Of a stretch of 64,000 bases of DNA, positions 15,398 through 21,910 are shown in pieces. The translations under genes and the position numbers were made by a program. Location of the stretch: positions 496,001 through 560,000 of the forward strand of contig NZ_BDDE01000014.1 in NCBI RefSeq assembly GCF_008327685.1, in the 5' to 3' direction. This DNA comes from Actinomadura sp. K4S16 (lineage in GTDB: Bacteria > Actinomycetota > Actinomycetes > Streptosporangiales > Streptosporangiaceae). The notes below the pieces were generated by a model. The model did no database searches. It had not been told where the DNA came from and saw only the letters and a list, made by a program, of their open reading frames with translations. Position 1 is the stretch's first letter. The number at the start of each line of letters is the position of its first letter.

Positions 15398-16345
15398 ATG
15401 CCGACGACCCACCTCCGCCGGGCTGCGCACCGCCGGGCGCTGTTCGGGGAAACCGAACGTCCGGAGACGGGTGGTCTCGCGCGGGGGGTGAGCGGGGTCG
15501 TGCTGGACGCGAGCCCGCACCTGCTCGTGCTGGGCGAGGGCGGCGCGGAGGGCGCCGAGACCCGCATCGCGATGAGCGGCGACACCGCGATCTGGCACGG
15601 CGGGTGCGGGGGCCCCGCCGCGCTGCGGCCGGGCAGGTCCGTCGTCGTGCGGCGGACGGACGGCGGCCGCGCCGACCGGATCTGGGTGGGCATCGGCCGG
15701 GTCAGCGGGACGATCCTCGCGAGCGGGCGGGACGGCGTGGAGGTGGACATGGGGCCGCACCGCGGGCGCGCCCGCGTGGAGATCGCGCCGTCCGCCCTCG
15801 GCCTGGTGCTGGTCCGGCATCCGCGGCTGGAGCCCGGCTACCTCATCGACGTGATCTGCGTGCGGTCGCCCGGCGGCCCTCGGGCGGTGCGTCCGGGCAC
15901 GTCGCAGCCCGGCTACCGGGCCGCCGACCTCGCCGCGCCCGAGGCGGCCGCGCCGGTGCCGGAGGTGCTGCGCGGGACGGCGACCTGGTTCGGGGGCGTG
16001 GAGGGGGAGTGGCGGGACGGGGCGTCCTACCCGGCGGTCGACGCGGAGGGGGACGCCGGGGGTTGTGCGGACGCCCCGTCCGGCTGCGTGCCGATGCCGT
16101 ACCTGTCGCTCGGCAGCGAGGTCGTCGTGCGTAACGAGTGCGGGGGGCGGTCGGCGCGGGTGCCGGTGATCGAGTGCGGCTGCACGGCGGCCCTGTTCTG
16201 CGACCGGTGCGTGGACTGCGAGGCGTCGCCGCGGGGGCGGATCGTCGAGCTGACCCCGGCCGCCTTCGCCGGGCTCGGCGGCGACCTGGCGGCGGGCTGC
16301 TTCAACGCGGCCGTCCGGCCGGGGGTGAGGGAGGGGCCATGGTGA
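15398..16345 (+). CDS. RlpA/expansin-like double-psi beta-barrel protein, Cys-rich
   Basis: A 315-residue protein with two parts. Residues ~25-165 form a beta-rich domain (GVVLDASPHLLVLGEGGAE, GTILASGRDGVEVDMG) that I do not recognise. The C-terminal ~125 residues resemble an RlpA/expansin-type barrel: GTATWFGG at its start, a GASYP segment, LGSEVVVRNECGGRSARVPV, and the end IVELTPAAFAGLGGDLAAGC; it holds eight or more cysteines (ECGCTAALFCDRCVDCEAS). No signal peptide is visible. ATG 15398 has GGAG 7 nt upstream; an earlier GTG at 15332 lacks one. It overlaps the MauE-like gene by 7 nt. GGTCAC/GTGACC at 15321-15337 is a possible operator upstream. Confidence 0.65.
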   Translation: MPTTHLRRAAHRRALFGETERPETGGLARGVSGVVLDASPHLLVLGEGGAEGAETRIAMSGDTAIWHGGCGGPAALRPGRSVVVRRTDGGRADRIWVGIGRVSGTILASGRDGVEVDMGPHRGRARVEIAPSALGLVLVRHPRLEPGYLIDVICVRSPGGPRAVRPGTSQPGYRAADLAAPEAAAPVPEVLRGTATWFGGVEGEWRDGASYPAVDAEGDAGGCADAPSGCVPMPYLSLGSEVVVRNECGGRSARVPVIECGCTAALFCDRCVDCEASPRGRIVELTPAAFAGLGGDLAAGCFNAAVRPGVREGPW

Positions 16346-17193
16346 CGGCGATCCAGAACACGCAGGTCCTGCTGCTGGCGGCGGTGCTGCTGGCGGCGTG
16401 CCTGGCGAAGCTGACGGTCCGGGAGCGGGCGGCGGAGGCGCCCGACCACGTGCACGGCGTGCCGGTGCCGGCCGGGCACGCGCGGCTGTCGGCGCTGCGG
16501 CGCAGCCGCGGGATGACGGTCGGGCTCGGCATCGGGGAGGGCGCGCTCGGCCTCGCGCTGCTGGTGACCTCGCACCTGTCGGTCCGGCTGGCGACGACGG
16601 TGGCGTTCGCCGCCGCGACCTGGGTGGTCGGCGAACTGCGGGTGCGCAGGCCGGACGCCGGCTGCGGCTGCTTCGGCGCGCTGAGCAGCAAGAAGGTGGA
16701 CCGGCGCAGCGTGCTGCGGGCGATGCTGTTCACCTGCGCGGCCGTCGTCTCGCTCGGCGCGCCGCACGCGGGCGTGGAGGTGCTGCGGGACGTTCCCGCG
16801 CAGGTGGGCCTGCTGTTCGCGGTGGAGCTCGTGCTGTTCGTGGCGCTGTCCCCGGAGCTGGCGGTGCTGGCCGGGCGGCCCGGGCTGCCCCGTAAGGGCG
16901 TTCCCTGCGATCGGCGCCGCAGCCCGGTGCGGGAGACGTACGCGAGGCTGTACGCGAGCCCGGCGTGGGCCGAGCACGAGAACGCGATCGGGAGCGCCGT
17001 GCCGCTGGACGTGTGGCGGGAGGGCTGCTGGCGGTTCGTGGCCTTCCCCGGCCGGGTGGGCGAGCGGGACGTGGAGATCGTGTTCGCGGTGTCGACCTCG
17101 GAGCGGAGCCGGGCCGTCCGATCGGCGGTGGTCGCGGCGTCGTCGCCCGAGGTCTCTGCGTCCGTCCAGCCGATTCTTGGACGCGTCCAATAG
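16339..17193 (+). CDS. MauE/DoxX-like redox-associated membrane protein with extra C-terminal domain
   Basis: A 284-residue protein. The first ~175 residues are a MauE-type four-helix membrane domain: TM at ~5-25 (VLLLAAVLLAACLAKL), ~58-75, ~80-95, ~132-160, with the cysteine motif DAGCGCFGALSS at about residue 111, as in MauE/methylamine utilisation proteins linked to disulfide chemistry. The last ~100 residues (RRSPVRETYARLYASPAWAE, CWRFVAFPGRVGERDVEIVF) form a soluble domain of unknown type. ATG 16339 follows GAGGGG and overlaps the previous gene, so the Cys-rich barrel protein and this protein are translationally coupled; the barrel could be its oxidation client. That link is inference. 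Confidence 0.75.
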   Translation: MVTAIQNTQVLLLAAVLLAACLAKLTVRERAAEAPDHVHGVPVPAGHARLSALRRSRGMTVGLGIGEGALGLALLVTSHLSVRLATTVAFAAATWVVGELRVRRPDAGCGCFGALSSKKVDRRSVLRAMLFTCAAVVSLGAPHAGVEVLRDVPAQVGLLFAVELVLFVALSPELAVLAGRPGLPRKGVPCDRRRSPVRETYARLYASPAWAEHENAIGSAVPLDVWREGCWRFVAFPGRVGERDVEIVFAVSTSERSRAVRSAVVAASSPEVSASVQPILGRVQ

Positions 17194-17252
17194 TCGGTTA
17201 GAGATCCATCGGCCGGGCCGGTACGGCGCTGCTCTTCAGCCCGTCGCGGCCG

Positions 17253-17492
17253 TCAGAACTGCTGTGCGGCGCCGCCGCGGGCACGGCGGAAGAGGAGCCG
17301 CCTGGTCCGGGCGTGCAGCACTTCCCGCAGTTTGATCATGTACTGGTTCTCCGAGCCGGACTCCGGCGGGCGGCCGCCCTGGTCCTGCCGCATCGCGGAC
17401 TCGTCGTAGCCGAGGATCGAGGCGGCCAACTCGTCCTCGCGCAGGAGTTCGTCGTCGGTCTCGGGATCGCGGGGCCGGTGTCGCACTGGCAT
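17253..17492 (-). CDS. Small hypothetical charged protein (QGGxPP motif)
   Basis: A 79-residue soluble protein, acidic in its first half (PRDPETDDELLREDELAASI) and strongly basic at the end (LHARTRRLLFRRARGG). It contains ESAMRQDQGGRPPESGSEN, which matches EEAMQQEQGGLPPRADGD of the neighbouring 100-residue protein. I do not recognise a family. ATG 17492 has AGGGGA 6 nt upstream, better than the in-frame ATG at 17507. The upstream region shares GGGTAGGAG with the neighbour. It could be a general-stress protein of the small acidic class; this rests on the promoter motif only. Confidence 0.6.
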   Translation of the reverse strand: MPVRHRPRDPETDDELLREDELAASILGYDESAMRQDQGGRPPESGSENQYMIKLREVLHARTRRLLFRRARGGAAQQF

Positions 17493-17539
17493 GGGTTCCC
17501 CTGGCATCGTCCAGATGCCCGTCGCGGGTCGCCAGAGGA

Positions 17540-17548
17540 CTCCTACCC
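17540..17548 (-). promoter_or_regulatory. GGGTAGGAG motif upstream of small charged protein
   Basis: On the minus strand GGGTAGGAG lies 48 nt before ATG 17492, with a GTTG 14-16 nt further upstream. The arrangement resembles Streptomyces sigma-B-like promoters (GTTT, 14-16 nt, GGGTAC/T) except for the last base. The same 9-mer occurs at 17975-17983 before the neighbouring gene. Confidence 0.45.
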
Positions 17549-17618
17549 ACCTGGTCGAGCCCGGCAACACGCGATGCGCCGCCGACGGCTCACGATCGGG
17601 CCCGCGGGTCAGGCGTTC

Positions 17619-17921
17619 TCACCATGTGCTTTCGGACTCGTCCTCGTCCAAGTCGGAGGGAAAGTCGTCTTCCAGTTCGGAGGAGAAGTCGTCGGCCGAG
17701 AGGTCGTCGCCGTCCGCGCGCGGGGGCAAGCCCCCCTGCTCCTGCTGCATCGCCTCCTCGTCGTGCATGGACATGTCGTCGCGGCCGCCGTGCTGATGGA
17801 CGCCGCCGTACTCTTCCTCTCCGCCGTACGTCTCCTCGGAGGCGTACTCGTCTTCGGCGATGAGGTCGTCGAGGCCGCCGTACTCGTTGTCGTGGTCCTG
17901 GGCGCGGAATCGATCTGCCAT
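17619..17921 (-). CDS. Small very acidic hypothetical protein
   Basis: A 100-residue protein with about a third Asp/Glu and almost no hydrophobic core: NEYGGLDDLIAEDEYASEET, GGEEEYGGVHQHGG, then EEAMQQEQGGLPPRADGDDL and a C-terminal run of Asp/Glu/Ser. It is probably intrinsically disordered. The QQEQGGLPP segment is shared with the 79-residue protein downstream, so the two may be distant paralogues. GGGGAGAG precedes ATG 17921. Upstream lie a GGGTAGGAG motif and a cluster of CTCTAG-type repeats. No function is proposed. Confidence 0.65.
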   Translation of the reverse strand: MADRFRAQDHDNEYGGLDDLIAEDEYASEETYGGEEEYGGVHQHGGRDDMSMHDEEAMQQEQGGLPPRADGDDLSADDFSSELEDDFPSDLDEDESESTW

Positions 17922-17974
17922 GGTCTCTCCCCGACTTCGGCTTCGCGCGCCCGGTCCATGGGCCCGCGACGGGG

Positions 17975-17983
17975 CTCCTACCC
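17975..17983 (-). promoter_or_regulatory. GGGTAGGAG motif upstream of acidic protein
   Basis: Minus-strand GGGTAGGAG 54 nt before ATG 17921, identical to the motif before the neighbouring gene. A GTGTCG lies about 12 nt upstream. Candidate -10 region of a stress-type (sigma-B-like) promoter. Confidence 0.45.
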
Positions 17984-18022
17984 ATGTCGCCCCGACGACA
18001 CCTGCCCTCCTCTTCTGCCGTT

Positions 18023-18120
18023 CTCTAGCGATCTCTAGAAATAATTCTAGAAACGCATAGACAAGCCCAGAGGATGGGCGAGCGAAATCTACGGCTCTCT
18101 ACGCTCATCACTAGAGAGCC
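18023..18120. repeat. Cluster of CTCTAG repeats and a TAGAGAG hairpin
   Basis: CTCTAG occurs at 18023-18028 and again 10 bp later at 18033-18038, followed by the palindrome TTCTAGAA at 18045-18052. GGCTCTCTA at 18093-18101 pairs perfectly with TAGAGAGCC at 18112-18120 over a 10-nt loop. This AT-rich block between the AAA ATPase and the acidic protein gene uses the same core as the hairpin at 18162-18189. It may be a regulatory array for the acidic protein gene or part of a structured RNA tail. Confidence 0.5.
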
Positions 18121-18161
18121 GGATATTCACCGGACGACGCGGTCTCGATGTAGCCGTCTAC

Positions 18162-18189
18162 CGCTCTCTAGCGTTTCCGCTAGAGAGCG
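18162..18189 (-). terminator. Perfect 12-bp hairpin after the AAA ATPase gene
   Basis: CGCTCTCTAGCG at 18162-18173 and CGCTAGAGAGCG at 18178-18189 pair perfectly over TTTC, starting 15 nt after the ATPase stop codon. There is no T-tract, which is common for actinobacterial terminators. Because its core is shared with the repeats at 18023-18120, a protein-binding role is an alternative. Confidence 0.5.
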
Positions 18190-18204
18190 CGATAGGTGGA
18201 CAGA

Positions 18205-19398
18205 TCAGCCGGGCTGGGAGCGGAGGAACTTGCCGAAGTGCGGGACGGTGAACGCGACCATGCCGCGTTCGGCGCTGTAGATGAGGCCCTTCTTGATCAG
18301 CCCGTCGCGGGCGGGCGACAGGCTGGACGGCTTGCGGCCCAGCTCGTCGGCGACGGCCGCCGTGGGCACCGGGTCGTCGCCGAGCATGGCCATGGCGCGC
18401 ATGTAGTCGCGCTCGGCGGGGGTGGCGCGCTCGTAGCGGCTGCCGAAGAAGCCGACGGCGAGCTCGCTCTCCGCCTCCGGCGCGGCGACCTTGATGTCGT
18501 CGGCGGTGATGGGGCTGTCGGGGGCGACGTCCCAGACGACCTTGGCGTACGCCTGGACGAAGTAGGGGTAGCCGTCGGCCGCGCCGTACAGCGCGTCGAG
18601 GGCGTCCTTGGTGAAGGTGACGTCCTCGCGCTCGGCGGGGGCCAGCAGCGCGACGTCGGCCGACTCGCGGTCGAGCCGGTCGATGCGGGCGTACCGGAAG
18701 AGCCGCTCCGAGTAGGACTTGCTCGCCGACAGGACGGCCGGCAGGTGGGGCAGGCCCGCACCCACCACGATCAGCGGGCCGCCGACCTGCGACAGCTCGT
18801 GGCAGGCGGCGCACAGCGCGGACACGTCGTCGGCGGGGATGTCCTGCATCTCGTCGACGAACAGGGCGATGCCCACGCCGACGTCGGTCGCGACGGACGC
18901 GGCGTCGACGAACAGCTCGGTGAGGTCGATCTCCAGGTCGCCGGAGTCGGCGCGCCCCCGCGCGGCGGGCACGTCGATGCCGGGCTGCCAGCGGTGCGCC
19001 CGCGCCTTGGCCTTGCCGGACGGCTCGGGGCCCGCCTGCGCGAACGCCTTGAGCACGCCGAGGAACTCCTCGATGCGGTCGGGCGCGCGGTGCCGGGGCG
19101 CCAGCTCACGGACGGCCCGGTGCAGCGCCGAGGCCACCGGGCGGCGGATCGACTGGTCGGGACGGGCCTCGATCTTCCCCGTCCCCCACAGCCGCTGGAT
19201 CGCCTGCGAGCGGAACGCGTTGAGCAGCACGGTCTTGCCCACCCCGCGCAACCCGGTGACGATCATGCTGCGCTCGGGACGGCCGCGGGCCACTCGTTCG
19301 AGCACCACCTCGAACTGCCGGAGCTCGCGGTCGCGGCCGGCCAGCTCGGGCGGGCGCTGCCCGGCGCCCGGGGCATAGGGGTTCCGCACGGGGTCCAC
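18205..19398 (-). CDS. AAA/STAND-type ATP-binding protein with winged-helix tail
   Basis: A 397-residue cytoplasmic ATPase resembling archaeal/actinobacterial Orc1-like AAA ATPases. N-terminal NPYAPGAGQRPPELAGRDRE is the usual lead-in; Walker A is VTGLRGVGKTVLLNAF (about residues 45-60), Walker B is GIALFVDEMQDIPADDV, and a sensor-like region is GPLIVVGAGLPHLPAVL. Residues ~320-397 form a winged helix (TAAVADELGRKPSSLSPARD, GLIKKGLIYSAERGMVAFTV). GTG 19398 is chosen because codon use upstream turns AT-rich and TATATC at 19419-19424 could be a -10; however ATG 19533, with GGGAGG 4 nt upstream, is in frame and would add 45 residues. A SOS-type box lies further upstream. Function unknown; a role in defence or DNA transactions is possible. 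Confidence 0.8.
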   Translation of the reverse strand: MDPVRNPYAPGAGQRPPELAGRDRELRQFEVVLERVARGRPERSMIVTGLRGVGKTVLLNAFRSQAIQRLWGTGKIEARPDQSIRRPVASALHRAVRELAPRHRAPDRIEEFLGVLKAFAQAGPEPSGKAKARAHRWQPGIDVPAARGRADSGDLEIDLTELFVDAASVATDVGVGIALFVDEMQDIPADDVSALCAACHELSQVGGPLIVVGAGLPHLPAVLSASKSYSERLFRYARIDRLDRESADVALLAPAEREDVTFTKDALDALYGAADGYPYFVQAYAKVVWDVAPDSPITADDIKVAAPEAESELAVGFFGSRYERATPAERDYMRAMAMLGDDPVPTAAVADELGRKPSSLSPARDGLIKKGLIYSAERGMVAFTVPHFGKFLRSQPG

Positions 19399-19555
19399 GC
19401 TCTCGGACTCTATGAGGCGATATAGCTGCGGCCGTAGATTTGCGTAGAAAACACTGCGGCGTGTCGCGTGGTCACGCCGCCGCCCGCAGCGCGCGGAGCC
19501 GTCGGGCCCCCGTGTGGCCATGGTCGCCACCATGTCGCCTCCCGGGCGAGCGCGG

Positions 19556-19594
19556 TCGAACAGGGTGGTCGAACTTCTGTTCGACCGTTCGAAC
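19556..19594 (-). promoter_or_regulatory. SOS/LexA-type box within an array of TCGAAC half-sites
   Basis: TCGAAC at 19569-19574 and GTTCGA at 19579-19584 are separated by 4 nt, an exact match to the mycobacterial LexA consensus TCGAAC-N4-GTTCGA. A further TCGAAC lies at 19556-19561 and the palindrome GTTCGAAC at 19587-19594. The next gene in either direction with its 5' end here is the AAA ATPase (minus strand); pirin is convergent to the site's other side with its 3' end. LexA control of the ATPase is therefore inferred. Confidence 0.65.
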
Positions 19595-19641
19595 ACAGTA
19601 GCGCATGGCCTCTCCCCCGTCACGCGAACGCGCGAGACGGC

Positions 19642-19672
19642 CCCGGCCGCGGGCACCACCCCCGCGGCCGGG
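19642..19672 (-). terminator. Terminator hairpin of the pirin gene
   Basis: CCCGGCCGCGGG at 19642-19653 and CCCGCGGCCGGG at 19661-19672 form a perfect 12-bp stem with a 7-nt loop, 20 nt after the pirin stop codon on the minus strand. Confidence 0.65.
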
Positions 19673-19691
19673 TGTCGGGCATCCGGGACGG

Positions 19692-20702
19692 TCAGGCCAG
19701 GGGCTCGTCCGCCTCGGACAGGTGGGGGACCTTCTCGGCGGGCACGGTGCCCATGCGACCGGCCTGGAAGTCCTCGAACGCCTGGACGATCTCGTCGCGG
19801 GTGTTCATCACGAACGGGCCGTACCGGGCGATCGGCTCCCGGATCGGGAGGCCGCCGAGGATGAGGATCTCCCAGCCCGCGGCGCTGGCCGTCGGCTGGC
19901 TGTCGGCGGCGCGGACGACGAGGCCGTCCCCGTCCCCCTTGTGGTGCGAACCGGCGAACACGGCGAGCTGGCCCTCGTCCAGCGCGACCTCTTCGACGCC
20001 GGCCGTGCCGCGGCCGGACAGCACGTACACCAGCGCGTTGAAGTCGCGCGGCCAGGGCAGCGCCAGGCGCGCGCCGGGCGCGACGGTCGCGTGCAGGTAG
20101 TTGATCGGCGTGTAGGTCACGCCGGGGCCGTCGTAGCCGGCGACCGAACCGGCGATGACGCGCACGAGGGACGAGCCGTCGTCCGCGGCGAGCAGCTTGA
20201 CGTCGCGGGCCTCGATGTCCTGGTAGCGCGGCGGGACCCACTTCTGTGCGCGCGGCAGGTTGACCCAGAGCTGGATGCCGTGGAACAGACCGCCCTTGGC
20301 GACCAGCTCGGGCGGCGGCTGCTCGATGTGCTGGATGCCGGACGCCGCCGTCATCCACTGGGTGCCGCCGTCGGCGATGAGGCCGCCGCCACCGGTGGTG
20401 TCCTGGTGCTGGAACGCTCCGTCGATGATGTAGGTGACGGTCTCGAAGCCCCGGTGCGGGTGCCAGGGGGTGCCCTTCGCCTCGCCCGGCGCGTACTCGA
20501 CGGCGCCCATGTGGTCGAGGAGGAGGAACGGGTCGGCCAGGGACAGGTCGATGCCCGGGAACGGGCGCCTGACCTGGAAGCCCTCGCCCTCGAGGTGGCG
20601 CTGGGCGGTCACGACCTTGGCGACGCGGCGCCAGTCGGTGCCGTCCTGCGGGAGCAGCGGCAGGCGGGGCAGGGTCAGCGGGTCGGCCATCACGGCAGGC
20701 AT
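19692..20702 (-). CDS. Pirin family protein (quercetin-dioxygenase-like bicupin)
   Basis: A 336-residue pirin. The N-terminal cupin carries the iron ligands in GTPWHPHRGFETVTYIIDGA (about residues 78-97), FQHQDTTGG and TAASGIQHIEQPP; the second cupin runs from ~215 (GARLALPWPRDFNALVYVLS). Some bacterial pirins act as quercetinases or bind other enzymes; the natural substrate here is unknown. ATG 20702 follows GGGGAGA 5 nt upstream. The gene is divergent from a MarR regulator, and two MarR-type palindromes lie in the shared 162-nt gap, so it is probably repressed by that regulator. Confidence 0.92.
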   Translation of the reverse strand: MPAVMADPLTLPRLPLLPQDGTDWRRVAKVVTAQRHLEGEGFQVRRPFPGIDLSLADPFLLLDHMGAVEYAPGEAKGTPWHPHRGFETVTYIIDGAFQHQDTTGGGGLIADGGTQWMTAASGIQHIEQPPPELVAKGGLFHGIQLWVNLPRAQKWVPPRYQDIEARDVKLLAADDGSSLVRVIAGSVAGYDGPGVTYTPINYLHATVAPGARLALPWPRDFNALVYVLSGRGTAGVEEVALDEGQLAVFAGSHHKGDGDGLVVRAADSQPTASAAGWEILILGGLPIREPIARYGPFVMNTRDEIVQAFEDFQAGRMGTVPAEKVPHLSEADEPLA

Positions 20703-20763
20703 GGGGTTCTCCCCTCGTCCGGGTGCCCGTCCGTGGTCGGGCGGAGCATGTCCCCTGCAACGC

Positions 20764-20779
20764 AGTTGATGCTTCAACT
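20764..20779 (-). promoter_or_regulatory. MarR-type operator near the pirin promoter
   Basis: AGTTGA at 20764-20769 and TCAACT at 20774-20779 form a perfect inverted repeat with a 4-nt centre. The same GTTGA/TCAAC core recurs at 20831-20844, as expected for two binding sites of the adjacent MarR regulator. Confidence 0.65.
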
Positions 20780-20830
20780 ATTTCCTCGACGGGCGGGCCC
20801 GTCCTGGTAGCCTGGACATAGCGGTTATTA

Positions 20831-20844
20831 GTTGAATCTTCAAC
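20831..20844 (+). promoter_or_regulatory. MarR-type operator overlapping the marR promoter
   Basis: GTTGAA-TC-TTCAAC at 20831-20844 is a perfect palindrome. TATACT at 20853-20858 is a good -10 element, and a transcript starting about 7 nt later would begin at ATG 20865, so the regulator mRNA is probably leaderless and the operator covers its -35 region, giving autoregulation. Confidence 0.65.
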
Positions 20845-20864
20845 AGATGCACTATACTCGGACC

Positions 20865-21326
20865 ATGAGCGAACCTCGCTGGCTCGATGCCACCCAGCAG
20901 CGCGATTGGCGGGCATACGTGGACGGCAGCGTCCGGCTGGCCGAGATGATGGACCGCGACCTCAAGACCAAGCACGGCCTGTCGAACTCCGAGTACGAGA
21001 TCCTCGTCCGGCTGTCGGAGGCGCCCGAGCGGCGGCTGCGGATGGCCGAACTGGCCGAGAACGCCAGCCAGTCGCGCAGCCGGCTCTCCCACACCTGCTC
21101 CCGCCTGGAGGCCAAGGGCCTCGTCAAGCGCGACAGCTGCCCCAACGACAAGCGCGGCGTCTACGCGCACCTGACCGACGAGGGCTTCGCGACGCTCGAC
21201 CGCGCCGCCCGCGACCACGTCGAGGTAGTACGCACGTATTTCATCGACGTGATCGAGCCCCAGGACCTGGAGGCCATCGGGCGCGCGTTCGGCATCGTCC
21301 TCAAGCGGCTCGGCGGCCCGTCCTAG
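20865..21326 (+). CDS. MarR family transcriptional regulator
   Basis: A 153-residue MarR protein: dimerisation helix at the N-terminus (WRAYVDGSVRLAEMMDRDLK), winged HTH at residues ~38-105 (LSNSEYEILVRLSEAPERRL, RMAELAENASQSRSRLSHTC, SRLEAKGLVKRDSCPNDKRG, VYAHLTDEGFATLDRA). Family members bind short palindromes and release them on binding phenolic or oxidised ligands. ATG 20865 gives the normal family start MSEPRWLDATQQ; a GTG/ATG further upstream would place the operator inside the coding region. Divergent pirin gene is the obvious target. A single Cys-containing segment DSCPNDKR is shared with many members. Confidence 0.92.
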   Translation: MSEPRWLDATQQRDWRAYVDGSVRLAEMMDRDLKTKHGLSNSEYEILVRLSEAPERRLRMAELAENASQSRSRLSHTCSRLEAKGLVKRDSCPNDKRGVYAHLTDEGFATLDRAARDHVEVVRTYFIDVIEPQDLEAIGRAFGIVLKRLGGPS

Positions 21327-21745
21327 AGCGGGGCGGTCACGCCGGTCAGGAACCCGACGGACAGCAGGGTCAGCAGGCCCCAGGCGAGCATCATCCCGTG
21401 GCCGAACGTCCGCCACCGCCCGCCGACCTTCCACACGAGCAGGCCGCCGAGCCCGAACGCCAGCACCAGCAGCGTCACGAACTGCGGCAGCAGGCTGGGC
21501 CGGCGGCTCATCATCAGCGGCGGGTACATCATCACGGCGTCGACGAACACGAACGCCGCCGCGCCGGCCGCCAGCGCCTTGACGTCCCTGCCGAGGAACT
21601 CCCGCGCACGCTCCGCGGCGAGCTGCGCACGCTCCGTCTGCAGACGCGGCCGCACATGCGCCGCCTGCTCGACCTCCACGCTGTGCGCGACCGCGAAGAT
21701 CTCGTCTTCGAGGCTTGGGAGGTCCCTCTCCTGAGGTTCCGCCAT
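21323..21745 (-). CDS. Hypothetical membrane protein with three helices
   Basis: A 140-residue protein. The first ~50 residues are soluble, helical and charged (PSLEDEIFAVAHSVEVEQAA, RPRLQTERAQLAAERAREFL), followed by hydrophobic segments at ~54-74, ~86-106 and ~115-136 (GMMLAWGLLTLLSVGFLTGV). AGGGAG lies 7 nt before ATG 21745. Its 3' end overlaps the marR stop by 4 nt on the opposite strand. I do not recognise a family; it is probably a small actinobacterial inner-membrane protein with a cytoplasmic N-terminal helix pair. Confidence 0.7.
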   Translation of the reverse strand: MAEPQERDLPSLEDEIFAVAHSVEVEQAAHVRPRLQTERAQLAAERAREFLGRDVKALAAGAAAFVFVDAVMMYPPLMMSRRPSLLPQFVTLLVLAFGLGGLLVWKVGGRWRTFGHGMMLAWGLLTLLSVGFLTGVTAPL

Positions 21746-21910
21746 CCCGGCTCCCTGGGACCGGACGCCGACCGGGCGACCTGCCCGGCGACTCTCTTGA
21801 GGATCACGGCCCGTCCGTCCCGGCCCTTTTCCGGCGGGCGCGCCTTCAAACGCACCGTAGCGAACACCCGGCCCGGCACGCACACCGTGTGACCTGCGTA
21901 TGCTGCAAAG

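Noticed and set aside
19399..19533. N-terminal extension of the AAA ATPase from ATG 19533
   Set aside because: It has a good Shine-Dalgarno, but codon use becomes AT-rich between 19399 and 19465 and a -10-like TATATC lies there; kept only as an alternative start.
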